64,000 nucleotides of DNA from Schizochytrium sp. TIO01. Its lineage: Eukaryota > Sar > Bigyra > Thraustochytrida > Thraustochytriidae. The translations under genes were made by a program, and so were the position numbers. This document shows positions 1 through 12,393 of the stretch, piece after piece (within the stretch, counting starts at the first letter, position 1; the number at the start of each line of letters is the position of its first letter). The stretch lies in the NCBI GenBank assembly GCA_004764695.1, contig SMSO01000035.1, positions 1,858,001-1,922,000 of the forward strand, read 5' to 3'. Under the pieces are notes generated by a model that was given only the letters and a program-made list of their open reading frames with translations, did not search any database and was not told the DNA's origin.

Positions 1-844
1 TGGGTGGGTGGATGGGCCGGTGCGCTCTGCGCTGCCTCGCCGCCGCTGCCTCTTCTCGGCGAGCGGAAAGCGAGTCAGCGGAGGTTCCATTTTGATTTCC
101 TGCTCGCCGGGTTTCTTTCAATCATTCACCCTTGGCGGCGTCTGACTTGGAATCGAAACCGAGTAAGGAAGGAAGTCTGCTTCAGGACCAAATTCACTCG
201 CAGAGTTACGCGCGCGAGCGACTCTCCACCGCAATCAGTCCGTGCAGTTGTCTGCCTTTTGCTGATCGATTGATCTACTGATGAAATGACTGATCAATGG
301 GTTGATTGATGATTGTTTGATTGCAATCATTGGTTGATCGCCTGAAAGATTGCCTGATTGCCTGACTGCTGGAGGCCGCCAATGCAAAGCAATGGCCTGC
401 AAGCTGCTCGAGGCCGTCCAGATCATTTCTTCGCGTGGCCTGAACCCACGGCGGTCGGCGCATCGCATTCATTCAACCTGAGCCGGCAACCACAAGCACA
501 AACAAACAAACAAACAAACACACACACAAACACAGGAGCGGAGTCCTCAACCTCAATTCCCATCACCGCTCTCTGAGAATCTATCTGGCTCCCGGAAATG
601 CGCAAGGCTCGGCTCGCCTCATTCTTTATTGCTCTTCATCGAGCCCAAGTTCACCCATAACTCAGACATCACCATTCGGTTTCGCTCGTCGTCTCTCGCT
701 CCTTCGCTGTGCCTGCTGCATGTGCCTCGCGAAGTCCGCAAACTATCTGTCATCTGTTGAGCACGTTTTCGATGCTCTTGGCGACGATGGATGCGATGAA
801 CATTACCCGTGAGTGCATGAACGAACCAACGAATGGATCAGTCA

Positions 845-966
845 GTGAATGAATGAATGAATGAATGAATGAATGAGTAAATAATTGAATGAATGAATGA
901 ATGAATGAATGAATGAATGAATGAATGAGTAAATAATTGAATGAATGAATGAATGAATGAATGAGT
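845..966. repeat. (GAAT)n microsatellite with higher-order period
   Basis: This is an array of GAAT units interrupted twice by the same 12-base spacer, gagtaaataatt, at 875-886 and 927-938. The spacers are 52 bp apart, so a block of GAAT units plus spacer has itself been duplicated. Open frames across it are repeat artefacts. Confidence 0.95.
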
Positions 967-2010
967 GATTTCATTTTCTCCGCGTGTCTGGTCACTTCCT
1001 TCCTGATGTGCTCTGCTTCCTGCGCGTGGCACAGAAACGCCGCTGGCCACTTGCCTTTTGCAGAGGTCCTTCCTTCGCAGCAGCAGCAGCAGCAGTGAAA
1101 GCTCGATTTCCTTCTTGCTTTGCTTTGCTTTCTTTCTGCACTTCTGTGTGAAATGGTGCGAATTCCATGGTCACGAGCGAGATGGGCGCAAGCTCCTCAC
1201 GGCACAGCTCGCCGCGACCACCCGCCACTCGCACCATGGTCCTCTTCTTCTTCTTCTGCACCCCCATCGGCGACGCCAGGATAGGCAGGCAGGCAATGCT
1301 TGCTCGCGACGTCTTGGCTTGGCTTGGCTTGGCTGCGAAACCGGCTCAGAGAGGCCACGAGCAGGCTGGTTCTCCATCTTCATCCGTCGTGGCACCATTA
1401 CCTTTAAAACAGAAAACTGAAATAAAAATAGAAATAATTATTCTATAAACAGAACTTTAATTTAAGTTAAAGAGTAAAAATTAATTTTAAACCCCATATT
1501 GCCCTGCGGCTATTATTTCCAACTTCAAGTAAATAAAAAATTAATAGATAATAAATTAACTAATCAATTAATAAACAGACAGGCAGGCAGAGTAAAATGA
1601 TGGGCGCTCTCTGATGGTAGAACAGAGGGTGTTTTCTTCAAGTTCTCACCCTCTGTCCTGCCCTGTCCTGGCCGAGGCATTTGTTTTCCTCTCCTCCAAG
1701 TGACCACCATCGCTTCTTTTTTTTCTTTTTTTTTTAAGACCCAGCTCTGCACGGGGATCACGTACATTTGGGTCAGCGGGTGCTGCGATACGCCCCAAAG
1801 CAGCGCACTCCGTTGGCCCTCGACCTGTGTCAATGACAGATATTTGACACGCGAGTGAGAGAGCGAACGATCATGTTCTACTGACCGACGGAAATAACTC
1901 TTCGCTCATGGACAAATCAATTTTATTGAAAGTTTAGATTTTTTAATATATGCTTTTCTTTCAAAGGCTTGGAAAAATAATTAACGAGGCATGCGCTCCT
2001 CTTCCTTTTC

Positions 2011-2047
2011 TCATTCATTCATTCATTCATTCATTCATTCATTCATT
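2011..2047. repeat. (ATTC)n microsatellite
   Basis: Uninterrupted ATTC repeat of about nine units. It is the same motif, on the other strand, as the GAAT array near 0.9 kb. Confidence 0.95.
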
Positions 2048-2324
2048 GGCCAGGACTGCGAAGATCTCGAGCGGACGAGCAGATATGATGGTGCGGGTCT
2101 CCGCGAGTGCGGGCGAATGAAGGGCTCTGGCGCAATGCTGCGCTCAGCGGTGCGCTTCCATGGCTCGCCCCATCTTCTTCGTCTTCTTCTTCGTGGCCGG
2201 GGAATCCGTTCTCTGCTGCCTGCACGAGGCCGGTCTCCGATGGACGTCGCGCGCCCACAACTGCAGTGGGGTGAGGCACGTGCATAGATTAGAGGATAAG
2301 CAAAGAGAGAGAAACAAGCGAATT

Positions 2325-2369
2325 GATGGATAGATGGATGGATGGATGGATGGATGGATGGATGGATGG
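2325..2369. repeat. (GGAT)n microsatellite
   Basis: About eleven GGAT units, with one GATA variant near the start. Confidence 0.95.
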
Positions 2370-2807
2370 CCATTTACTTACAAGTTTGCTGGTAGAGCTG
2401 ATGGGTCGATTCTAGTTTGGACGTTAGAGAACGAGATCACCATCGCGAAAATCACGTGCGCGGATTAATGCAGGCAATCTTAAAAACTCGCCCTGAGCTT
2501 TGACACCTTGAAATGGCCAAAGTGAATAGACAAGTGGTGGGATGCATCAAGCAAAGAGCGATTCCATGGATGATTTCAAGAATGAATGAATTTTGTTTAA
2601 CTCCCTTTAAAGCCCTCGAAACTCTCGTGTTATGTATCGACTTATTAACGGCACATGTCTTCAAAACAGCTGATTTCATTCTTGGTCTTGGTCATCACCA
2701 TCATACACGCAACAGGCAACATCCTGGGTTTCAGGATGGCTAACAACAGGTCTGGAGCCCGGAATATCATAAATTTCTGTCTCCACGACCGCCATAACGG
2801 CAATCAT

Positions 2808-2833
2808 GAGAGAGAGAGAGAGAGAGAGAGAGA
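2808..2833. repeat. (GA)n microsatellite
   Basis: Thirteen GA units in a row. Confidence 0.95.
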
Positions 2834-3385
2834 TCGTTCAATGCATTTCAATGCATTGTAGTTCAAAGCAGCGAAGCAAAGCAAAAAGCACAATGGATGT
2901 ATTGCAGGATCGCTTTGGTTTATGAATACTAACAAAATCGCGAATGTAAATCTACCGGAGTGGAACAGCAGTTTTTTAAAAGTTAGTTTTCTCTTCGAAT
3001 ACCTAACACGTACTCACTTATCGTTCATTCTTGAAAAGTGGAGGCTTTGAACAAAACAATAACAACAATATAACAAACAAGCAAACAAGGAAACAAAAAG
3101 TGCAGAGAAGTGTGCTACATTGAAAATTAAGCGCGCGCTACTTTGCCGTCGCGAGAGCTCTTTCTTCAAATTGCTTGACTCTGCGCTCATGAAGGCACCT
3201 TCGGAAACAAAACACAGCCACGCGAACAAAAGTCCACCGCCCCTCTTCCACCTATCTATGTATCCATTCACCATTCATCCATTCATTCCCTCCAATAAAT
3301 AAACTCAATTCACTACACCTCTCTATTCAAGCCGCCTCGTTTCCTTCTTTCTCCGGCACCAAAAATCGCTTGGCCCCAGACGGGC

Positions 3386-3406
3386 GGGACCCATCGTGGG
3401 GGTCCC
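3386..3406. repeat. Short inverted repeat
   Basis: GGGACCC and GGGTCCC are perfect complements separated by a short loop. It lies in a GC-rich patch just before an AT-rich block. Confidence 0.5.
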
Positions 3407-3677
3407 CTAGCTTTCCGTCTTGATGGTCAGGGGAATCATCATGGGTGTCCCTTCAGAGTGGCTGAGGCGTTCCATTTTTTTCTTTTCAAATTTAAAAAGT
3501 ATTCACCTTCATCGTTACTTTTTATTACTATAACAATAATAAAATTAAACATTATATTTTATTTGCATTTTAAAAAATAAACATAAAAAAATATATTGCA
3601 TTTACATGTGCTGGAAAAGTTCAAATTAGATTTCAAGCTGCATGCTGACAGCTTTATACACTAAAAAATAAAAAAAA

Positions 3678-3706
3678 ATGAATGAATGAATGAATGAATG
3701 AATGAA
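3678..3706. repeat. (AATG)n microsatellite
   Basis: Seven AATG units following an A-rich run. Confidence 0.95.
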
Positions 3707-3876
3707 CAGAGAGCTGGTGTCGAGGCTGGTCCCTGATGGTGTTTCTATTGCGATATGCTCGAGGCACGCGAGGGCTGGTCGCGATGGCATCCCGAGCTCA
3801 GAGCAAGGCCGTTGCAGAGCGCCTGCGAGACGGGCGGGGTCTGGAGAGCAGGCCACCGCCAGCCCGCCAGCCCGCC

Positions 3877-3877
<1 letters not shown>

Positions 3878-3911
<34 letters not shown>
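3878..3911. repeat. (CAAG)n microsatellite
   Basis: About eight CAAG units, preceded by a short CCCGCCAG repeat. Confidence 0.95.
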
Positions 3912-4437
3912 TGGAAAACAGGTGCGCGAGAAAGAGGTTGGAGACCCGCGGCACTTGAATCGCACACAGTGGCCAAAAGTGCGAGCCGCTGCTAATTACG
4001 GTGTATGTGCATGTGCTGGACACGAGACTTTCATTCATACTTCGTACTTTTTACATTCCCTTTCGCTCAGAATCATTCATTCGTTCATTCATGCATTCGA
4101 AGTGCGCTTGAGCTCAAACCAAACACTCGAACACTCGAACACTCAACACTCAGAGACCATGGCGGCGCTCTAGCTAAGAGAGGCACCATCGGCAAGAGGC
4201 AACGGCGTACAATTTCTGTCTATCGCCAGGGCTTCAAGCCTTCAAAATGCAATTCAAGTCATTCCCTGATTGATATACCTACATCCACACGCATACAAAC
4301 AAACAAATAAACAAACGATCACATTTCGTAAGGAAGCGGTATGTATAATATTCGATCCTCCTTTACAAAGAATGTGCTTCGTCTTCTGCGGGAGGGCTCG
4401 CCATCCGTGAGAAAACCTTAGACCTTTCTTGAAAACT

Positions 4438-4458
4438 GCTGCTGCTGCTGCTGCTGCT
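4438..4458. repeat. (GCT)n microsatellite
   Basis: Seven GCT units outside any supported gene. Confidence 0.95.
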
Positions 4459-5570
4459 AGACTGAGTGGGACGTGGCTTGGTTTATAGCAGAGGCTCGGC
4501 TTCGTTGGGCCTCCAAAAGGGCGAAGGTAGGAGGTAAGTAGGTGCTGGTTTACCTGGTTTGTTTGTTTGTAGCTGAGGAAGCCGTGAATACAAAGTAGTT
4601 TCCACCCTTTTTCCAAATTCGTGAATTGGTCCAAATTTGCGAGTTTGATCCAAATTCGAAAGAATTGGAAAAAGCAGCGGTAACAAAAGCCGGCTGGTGA
4701 AAACAGCTTTTTTCGCCTGCTTCAAGAATAAGAACCAGTTCTTCGTTGATGCCTCCTCGTTTTATAGAGGACAGGACTTGATCTGCAGGTCATTCGATCG
4801 ATTACATTCCATCCCGTTAAAGCAAGCGTAAGTGGCAGCGCCTGTTTTTTTAATCAAGTAAGTTGGTTCGTTGCTTCGTTGGTTGGTTGGATGGACTGAT
4901 GTCGTGACGATTGAGGCCCAAGAACATCGGTAAGAACTCACCTCGACATTTGTTTGTTTCTCCCTTTATTCTTCGACTCGTGCATGTATTCCCTCATCTC
5001 TTCATTCATTCTACTTTATCCCACCACAGGTCCTTGAGATAAAGGCTTAGCTTGCCACGGTGCGACAAACTGACTGACTAAACTAATCCACCTCTTGAGT
5101 GTCGAAGGAAAGGTCGCCTTAATTTTGGTGTCTTTGCATCAAGTGATCGCGGAATCGGTTCGGGTGAGGGCGAACTTGGAATATGGCGCCTCAGTGACCT
5201 GCTCACAGGTTCCAAAACAGCTCCTTTATAATAATTATAATAATTTTTAATTACTATTAGAAATGTACTGATGCATTTATCCATTCACTTTAAATAAAGA
5301 ACATTTTAAAAATAAATTGTTAAAAAGAATATACAGAAGGAGTTTGACCACCAATAGAAAAAAAAGTTCTTTTTGTATACATGTAGCAAATAGCGGGTCA
5401 AGCATGTGAAGCTGGCTATTATCATTACCTGCTTTGGCTAGCAGCGTTACACAGCTCAGGCTCTTTTCCCTCAAGCTTGATCCGAGATAAGCTGCTTTCT
5501 TTTTCTTTACTTCTTTGGAAAATGAAAAAGGTAAAACTATAGCTTTGCAAAACACACTGACAGGGCACGT

Positions 5571-5634
5571 AGCAAACGTCGATATCGCCGCCTAGCTTTT
5601 ATGCTAATACCCCCTAGGCGCGACGTCTGTTGCT
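5571..5634. repeat. 64-nt imperfect hairpin
   Basis: The two arms pair almost end to end. AGCAAACGTCG at the left pairs with CGACGTCTGTTGCT at the right, and the inner CGCCGCCTAG pairs with CTAGGCGCG. The loop is about 15 bases. The length and density of pairing exceed chance for this composition. It may be a small palindromic element or a structured RNA. No T-run terminator follows on either side. Confidence 0.65.
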
Positions 5635-7276
5635 CCGGCAGTGGCTTTCAGGTACCCCTGGGCTTAAAAAAATACCAATAGAAATAAAAATAAAAACATG
5701 CTTTAAATAAATAAATAATAACAATAAAAATATACGATTCGTTTAAATCATTTTGTTAATCTCTATCAAAACTAATTTAATTTATATATACAGGTATATG
5801 CATCTTGTACGAACTTTAGTTAGGTATGTATTCATAAAGCCCCATAATAACAATGGTTTCAGGTTCAAGTTGCTCCCGGCTCAGTGAACGGTTTGGATCG
5901 TTCCCTGCCCGTGCATCGTGGGTTCCCGGTGTTACGTCCTGCACGATTTCCAAGGACCCGTCCACTCGAGCAGACGTGAGCCCTCGCACAAGCCGAGCGG
6001 CCGACGACGAAGACGAACCGTGCCGCGGTGACGGCGGTCCCTCCGTAGCGGCAGCTGCGCGAGAGGGCGTTCTTTGGTTGATTCCTGCATTAAGTTTGTT
6101 GCTGTTCTTTCAATCTGCGCAATCCTTTCAGTTTATCGCTCAATGCGATCGCAGGAGACGAAAAGCAGATCCGACGATACGTAGATAGGAAAGTCCGTCC
6201 GAAATGAATCTTAGTTCCATCCAATGTACGCCAAATGGTGAATGGATCAATCAATGAATCAATGAATCAACGGATGCTAAGGCTTTACGATGCGAGAGGA
6301 ACCCACCGTGTTGCGCGTTTATTTGCTTTCCTTCGTCTTCTTCGCCGACGGCTCTTTCGGAAAGCTTCGAGTTCCGGGGTTCCTCAGAGATCGATCGATC
6401 TTATATTTATCTATTTTAGTTATCTCCAGAACTCTCGACCCGAACATTCGAAACTATCCTGACTCAACTCTGTCTGTCAACAGCTCAATCTTACTCAACG
6501 AAGAAGAATCTCCCTTCGATTTTCTTCTTCTTCGGCCGAGTTGAGGGTCGGAAACCGCACGTGCGTTGGATCTATCTCGAGCTCACTCGAACTTGAGTTG
6601 AACTTGGGATGAACTTGGGGGGCCCTGAGTTCACCTTCGTTTGTTTGCTTGCTCTGGCGCAGCGGAAATTTCGAAGGCACAGTCGTCGTCATCTCAGGAA
6701 AGTTCAACAGACAGACAGACAATCAATCAATCAATCAGTAAATAAATACGCCATTCGGCCGTTCGGTCATTGGCCCAAGAACGTCTTCAGCATCCAAGCA
6801 ACTCAGAGCAAACAATCAGTCCAACGAACCAACGAACGATCAAAGACGGAGGAGAGCGCGGTATCTCGGGCATTCGCAATCCGAGTCCGGAGAACAGCGA
6901 ACGATCTCGAGAGCAAAGAACAACGAATTCTGAAAGGAGAGATTGCATGATCACAACATCATTTTTACTTTGGGTTGTTAAAATTTTATAATAAGTTTTT
7001 AATAATATAGAAAAGAGCATTTACTTTATTGAGGAGATTGAACAGGATGGCAAACATGAGCGAGAGTACAGTAGAGCTAGTAGATAAACAAACCTATTCT
7101 TTTGCGTAGGAGAGAGAAAGGAATATCGTGTAGTAGGTGCCATGGGAAACTATATTTCCTGCCTCTTCAACTTGTTCTTCGATTTGGGGTTCATTCGTTA
7201 CTTAGATTACGTGCGTAGGTAGTGTCAAACCTCAACGTAAGAGATGGCTCTATCTCTCTTCCCCACCCCACTCTCT

Positions 7277-7291
7277 CTTTCTCTTTCTTTC

Positions 7292-7346
<55 letters not shown>
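7277..7346. repeat. (CTTT)n microsatellite
   Basis: A 70 bp pyrimidine tract made of CTTT units with two CTCT interruptions at the 5' end. Confidence 0.95.
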
Positions 7347-7704
7347 GTCTTCGTCATCGTCATCCTTTAAAAGAGTCTTTTCAATGTCGCACACTTCGGC
7401 GCACTCTTCCGAGCCTCCCTCTCCTTCCTTTTCAGCTCCCCCTTTTTATTATGGCCAGCTGTACTTATAATTTTAGATAAAAAAATAATTATAACCATAT
7501 ATACATATAAATCATATTACGAATGTATCAAATTCTTGTTTGTTTGTTTCATTCCACGTATCCTTCGCTACTATTTTTACTTTTAAGCAAAAAAAAGTCT
7601 AGTCAACACTGTTTATAAATAAATAAAATTGAACATCGACGACGCTAAGATTACTCAAACAAATTCTTCGAAAATGTGCCGTTTGGGCCACTACTGCTGT
7701 TGGT

Positions 7705-7741
7705 GTGCCTACCAAGCACGTGTAACGTAAAGCGTAGGCAC
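7705..7741. repeat. Inverted repeat with CACGTG in the loop
   Basis: GTGCCTAC and GTAGGCAC are perfect 8 bp arms around a 21-base loop containing CACGTG. A second, looser set of complementary words (GGCCTACGTGCT) follows directly. Hairpin element or protein-binding palindrome; function unknown. Confidence 0.5.
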
Positions 7742-8110
7742 TGGCCTACGTGCTGCATGGCGTAGGGAAACTCTAGCTAGAGGAGATTGCAGAATGAGTC
7801 ATCCAATGCCCACGTGGTCTCGGAGACCACTTCTCCACGTTTGGGCTCTCTCTTTCTTTCTCCGTCCGTGTGGCCAGCGACGACACCTCACGTGTTCCGG
7901 CTGGCTTCGACCAAGGCCAAGATTAGAGCTCTTGCCCGTACCCTTCCTGGCCTTGTGCTTTTCCGCATCGCTCGCGATGGACACCGAAAGGCCCAAAGAG
8001 CGCTCGAGTTCGTTCTGCGGCACGTACGTTGGTGGGATGAATGATGAATGGATTGCGGTACACATCTTCATAAAAAGCTGAATGATGAATGGGACACGTA
8101 TGCATAAATT

Positions 8111-8150
8111 TGTTGGTTGGTTGGTTGGTTGGTCGGTTGGTTAGTTGGTT
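8111..8150. repeat. (TTGG)n microsatellite
   Basis: Imperfect TTGG array of ten units. Confidence 0.95.
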
Positions 8151-8620
8151 GACTGACTCAGAGACTCGAACTGACTCGGACGCTGTTCTGGTTCATCGAA
8201 TCGCGTTGGTTGATGGATTGCGCTTTCGTGTTTTCGTGAGTCTTGGCAGAAAAAAGCGCCGTTGACCCGAAAGAGAGGAAGAAAGGCAGAAACCGCTAAC
8301 AAATAAATAATTAATTAGTTAATCACCATTCGCGAGATTGGAAATGGCCACCGCCATCGTTGTTACCTCAGGTCTATTACTGCGCCGATCGACGCGTAGC
8401 TAACGACAGAGGGGCACAGACGCCTTCCCTTTCGACGCGAAGCTCGCCAGCCCTGGGCAAAGAGTTTCTTGCGCTGCGACAGGAATTCCATTCATGATTC
8501 AATCTTGGCATCCATCAGGAGCCTTCCTTCAAGTTCAAGCTTGCTTGAATCATCATGACGCTGGAAATGCGTTGCGGCGAAAGCGCTTACTTGCATGTGA
8601 GTAGACCCTTAATCGTTTTC

Positions 8621-8709
8621 CCTAAGTGACCACAGCGGCACGTGATGTCACGGTTTTTTCTGCTGCGGGCACAGCGAGAAGCAGCCTTAGGGTGCCGCTA
8701 CCGCTTAGG
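8621..8709. repeat. Large imperfect hairpin
   Basis: The left arm (8621-8641) and right arm (8692-8709) share a perfect AGCGGCAC / GTGCCGCT core and an outer CCTAAG / CTTAGG pair, with a small internal mismatch. A nested CTGCT / AGCAG pair lies in the loop. The next hairpin begins directly after it. Confidence 0.55.
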
Positions 8710-8758
8710 ATAGCAGTGCCGGCTCACTCGCAAGGCACACTGTGGAAGGCAGTGCTAT
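8710..8758. repeat. Hairpin adjoining the previous one
   Basis: ATAGCAGTGCC at the left and GGCAGTGCTAT at the right are complementary with one mismatch around a 27-base loop. Two consecutive stem-loops make a paired structure of about 140 bp. Confidence 0.55.
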
Positions 8759-11700
8759 GATAAAGCCTAAGAGGCCCGATAAGGCTGCTACGCATCTTCT
8801 GCAAGCACTGCGATGACACCATGGCGATGTTGTAGTCTATTTGCAAAACTGGGCGTCCGCCTCCTTCGGACCGTCTGTCTCTCGAACACTGTCCGTTTCT
8901 GGCGACGGGCTCAGCGCTCGTGCCTCTCCTGCAGTCACGAGGACCATGGTTGGGCCACGTGACAAGCATTGGTCCCATTGGCGAAGGACCGAATGGGTGG
9001 ATGAATGAGTGAAAGCATCAGTCAATCCATCCATCATCAATGAACCATCGCGCAGAAAAGTGAAGCCTGACCTGCGCTATGATGAGCGAAACGAGATTAT
9101 TCATTTTCTTTCTTAGCGATGACTACTAAGAGCAGCACATATTCACTTCTATTTATAATTTAAATTAAAACTAAAAAATATTGCCTGAATGATTTTCAAT
9201 AGAGTTAAGACGATGTTGTTATTAATAGAAAGAGAGAGTTCAAACGGACAGACGGGCGACACGGGCCCAATCCCTGAGGGGCGAGATATTACCAGAATTG
9301 AATCAAAGGATAGGTATAACCATGTATAAGTACACGGGTTTGGTACCAGTGCACAGGCACGCGACGCTTCCCCGCCGTGAGGAAAGAAAACAACGATTGC
9401 ATTCAAGTTTTTTGTTTTCTTGAATTGGGATATTGTTTACAGACTGCGTTTTTGCCACAACAGAGAGAAATCGGCGGACCATTGAGTGAGCATTGTCTTC
9501 GTTGGCGCTTCATTTGACAGCTCAGTGCGATTTCATCCCCAGCTTCTGAAGGCTTCGTCTGAGGCCGAAATAGAGACGCGGCGATGAAAGATCATCGGCT
9601 CATTCTTCGTCACTTCTGCAGTGCCTGTTACATTCTAACGGAGCCAATGAAGAAGGACAACAGAAACATGTATGCAGATTGCAGTGGGGCCCGTCGAGCA
9701 TAAAACTGGCGCAAGCCTTCGGCGCGAGCTGCGAGACACCTCAAATAGGTCAATCCGTTGACACTGAGCTGATTGATCGATCGATCAATTGCTTGCTTGA
9801 TTGTTTGATTGAATGAATGATTGTCTATTGTGCAGAGACCGCAAAAGGCGCTGCGGTTTCCTTGCCCAAGTGGGGGTTAAGCGAGACCAGGCCGGCGTCC
9901 GGAGACGTGAAAAGCAGCACGAGGCGAACTGGAATCAGCAGGCGTAAATAGTTTCTTTTGTTTAATAGATGCGTATATATATATGTATATATTCTAAAAG
10001 GAAAGATTCTTTTAACTTTTTTTAAAACGATGTTTTTTGTTGTTTTTTTTAAGGGGGAAACCTGAGGGAGATGAGATGAACAAAGAAAGAATTGGGCTAC
10101 TACTTTTATTCTACGAAAAACCTTTCGCTTGAAACAAAATAGAATGAATATAAAGAATAAAGAAATAAAGAAATATAAGATAAGCAAATCAAATTGCGTA
10201 GCTCAAGCAAACCAACAATAAAAAATTTGAACAAAAAGCTACAAAGAAAAACTAGTAAGTAAATAAACAAATACAAATAATACTGCTAAACAAATTGGGT
10301 AGCTCAGCAAACCAACACAAATGAAGAGCTAAGAAGAAAAAGAAAAACTGCTCAAAGGTCTCCGCCTTCTTTTAATTCTTTTAAAAGATGGCCCTTTTCT
10401 TCTTCTTCTTCTTCTTCTCTTCGAGCTGTCTGAATATTTGCCTTTGTTTGCTCAAGATAGATATAGATCCATATTGGGCAATCAGACAAAGCAGAGGCGA
10501 GCCTGAACAAAGAGGCCGCCAACTATGCGAAGCATTTATCTCATAGACTATCCGACCAACCAACAATGGCCTTTCAAGTTCTGCGGATGGCTCTTCTTTG
10601 GAAGGGGCTCAGGGCCACAGCCGATCACTCGTCTCAGTCACTTCTTCTGTCTGCGCAGCGGCCCCGAACCTCGGCGGACTTTGGTTTTCGATGCCCGGTT
10701 CAACGAAGAAGAAGACTACGATCTTTTCTCTATTATTATGATTATGTTTAAGTTTTTAAATATAACATTTTTCAACTTTCAATTGGAATTTGAAAATATA
10801 TGACAAAACGTAGTTGAAATTTGACCTGCTTTCTTTCCCCAGCCTCCTGGAAAACAACCGCTACATAGTACCTGCTTAGCTGAAGCTATTATGGAGTCGA
10901 AGACTTTCTTTCTTTCTTGTTTTCTTTCTTTCTTTCTGACTCTGTCCTCCTGAAAAAGAGAACTAATGAGTACTGCTTGAGGAAACAGGAAGTTGGGCTC
11001 CCTCTATTGAGTAACACGTAACTCTCTTCTCTCCAGTCTTCCTCAAAGAAGAAAGAGCAGACAGAAGGAGCAGAGGCGATGAACTGATTTCGGATAGTCA
11101 GCCGAAGGTTAAAGAAACCTCTTCAGCCATTGCATACGATTCGAAGAAGTAGAGTCCCTGTTCTGCTCTATTTTGTTCTGTTCTACTCTACCTGTTCTGC
11201 CCTGTTATGTTTTAATTTTATTTTTTGTTTTAAATCTAAAATTTAATGTAATGTAAGGGCCTCTGCAGGGGACAGCGGGTCGCCTTCCTCGCCTTGGCTT
11301 TGTTTGCGGCATTGCGGCATTGCAGTTGGTGATCACGAGCGAAGGACAGAACGGAAAAATCGCAAACGTGCGTGAGAAAGCTGTTCTTTCGCCCATCGAG
11401 CTGCTTCTCCGCTGTCGCCCGAGCTTTAACAGCGTGTGATGGTGGCGGCGCGCATGATTAATCTCGACATGTCGGCGCCTCTGGAAACAGGCGCTTCAAG
11501 AAATTCGAGCTTTCGCTCCTCTTTCGCGCTGTACTTTCGAACGAACTGTTCGCTATTTACTATTTACTGACTTACTTATTTATGAAAGATGAAAGAAAAG
11601 GGAAGGAAAAGAAAGAGAGAGAAAGAAAGAGAGAGAAAGGTGGAGGATATCACAGCGCCCCTTGGAGTTGACAGGAGGGGCGATGTGCAGGGGACCCAGC

Positions 11701-11989
11701 GTCACGTCTTCTTCGTGTTGGAGATTTCGATTTTGAACTTGCAGAAGCTCAGAAGAGGAGAAGCGCAGGATTGATTAACCCTCACTCACTCAGTGCTCCT
11801 GAGGAGAGCGGAGTTGGCCTCCGCAGAGAGACTCGCGCCTTTCAAAGAGGCGTGGAAGAAAGGCGGAGGCGCTGATGCTCGCAGTGACGTGGTCTTTCTT
11901 CATTCAATGTCATAGGCGCGAGAACGATGAAGCTATTTATTTTAAAGTTTATCTTTTTATGATCTATTTATGAAGTTTCGATCGAAGCA

Positions 11990-12035
11990 ACCAACCAACC
12001 AACCAACCAACTAACCAAACAAACAAACAAACAAC
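11990..12035. repeat. (CCAA)n/(ACAA)n microsatellite
   Basis: CCAA units change into ACAA units within one tract, an example of motif switching inside an array. Confidence 0.95.
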
Positions 12036-12363
12036 TCGATTGTGGAAAAAGTCTTCAATTTTAACAAAATAAAAAATACTTTGTTCCTTTTTCTTTTGTA
12101 ATAAGCATCCGCAAAAGATGAAAGCTCGAAAAACTCTTCATTGAGGAAAGTGCTTCCTTCTCACAGCTGTATTTTTTGCTAGGAGAAAAGAGGTCGCTTG
12201 GAGAAACCTCCCCACTCTTGCTTGTCAATGTTGAAACAAAAAGGTAAAAGGTAGAAAGATGAATGTTAGTCATCACGACCTACTTTGAAAAAAGAGTAGT
12301 AATCACTCACCATAAGACCATATTTTTTAATTGAAAATTAATGAAAGAACGTTTTGATTGAAA

Positions 12364-12393
12364 CTTTCTTTCTTTCTTTCTTTCTTTCTTTTT
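12364..12393. repeat. (CTTT)n microsatellite
   Basis: Seven CTTT units followed by a T-run. Confidence 0.95.

Noticed and set aside
838-1050. Open frames across the GAAT array rich in His-Ser-Phe-Ile repeats
   Set aside because: They are translations of a tetranucleotide microsatellite, where all frames stay open by periodicity.
5853-6188. A 111-codon ATG frame with a hydrophobic C-terminal part
   Set aside because: No domain, mixed composition, and nearby opposite-strand frames are similarly open; no support beyond length.
7191-7394. Lys/Glu-rich frame on the minus strand
   Set aside because: It is the CTTT microsatellite read in reverse.
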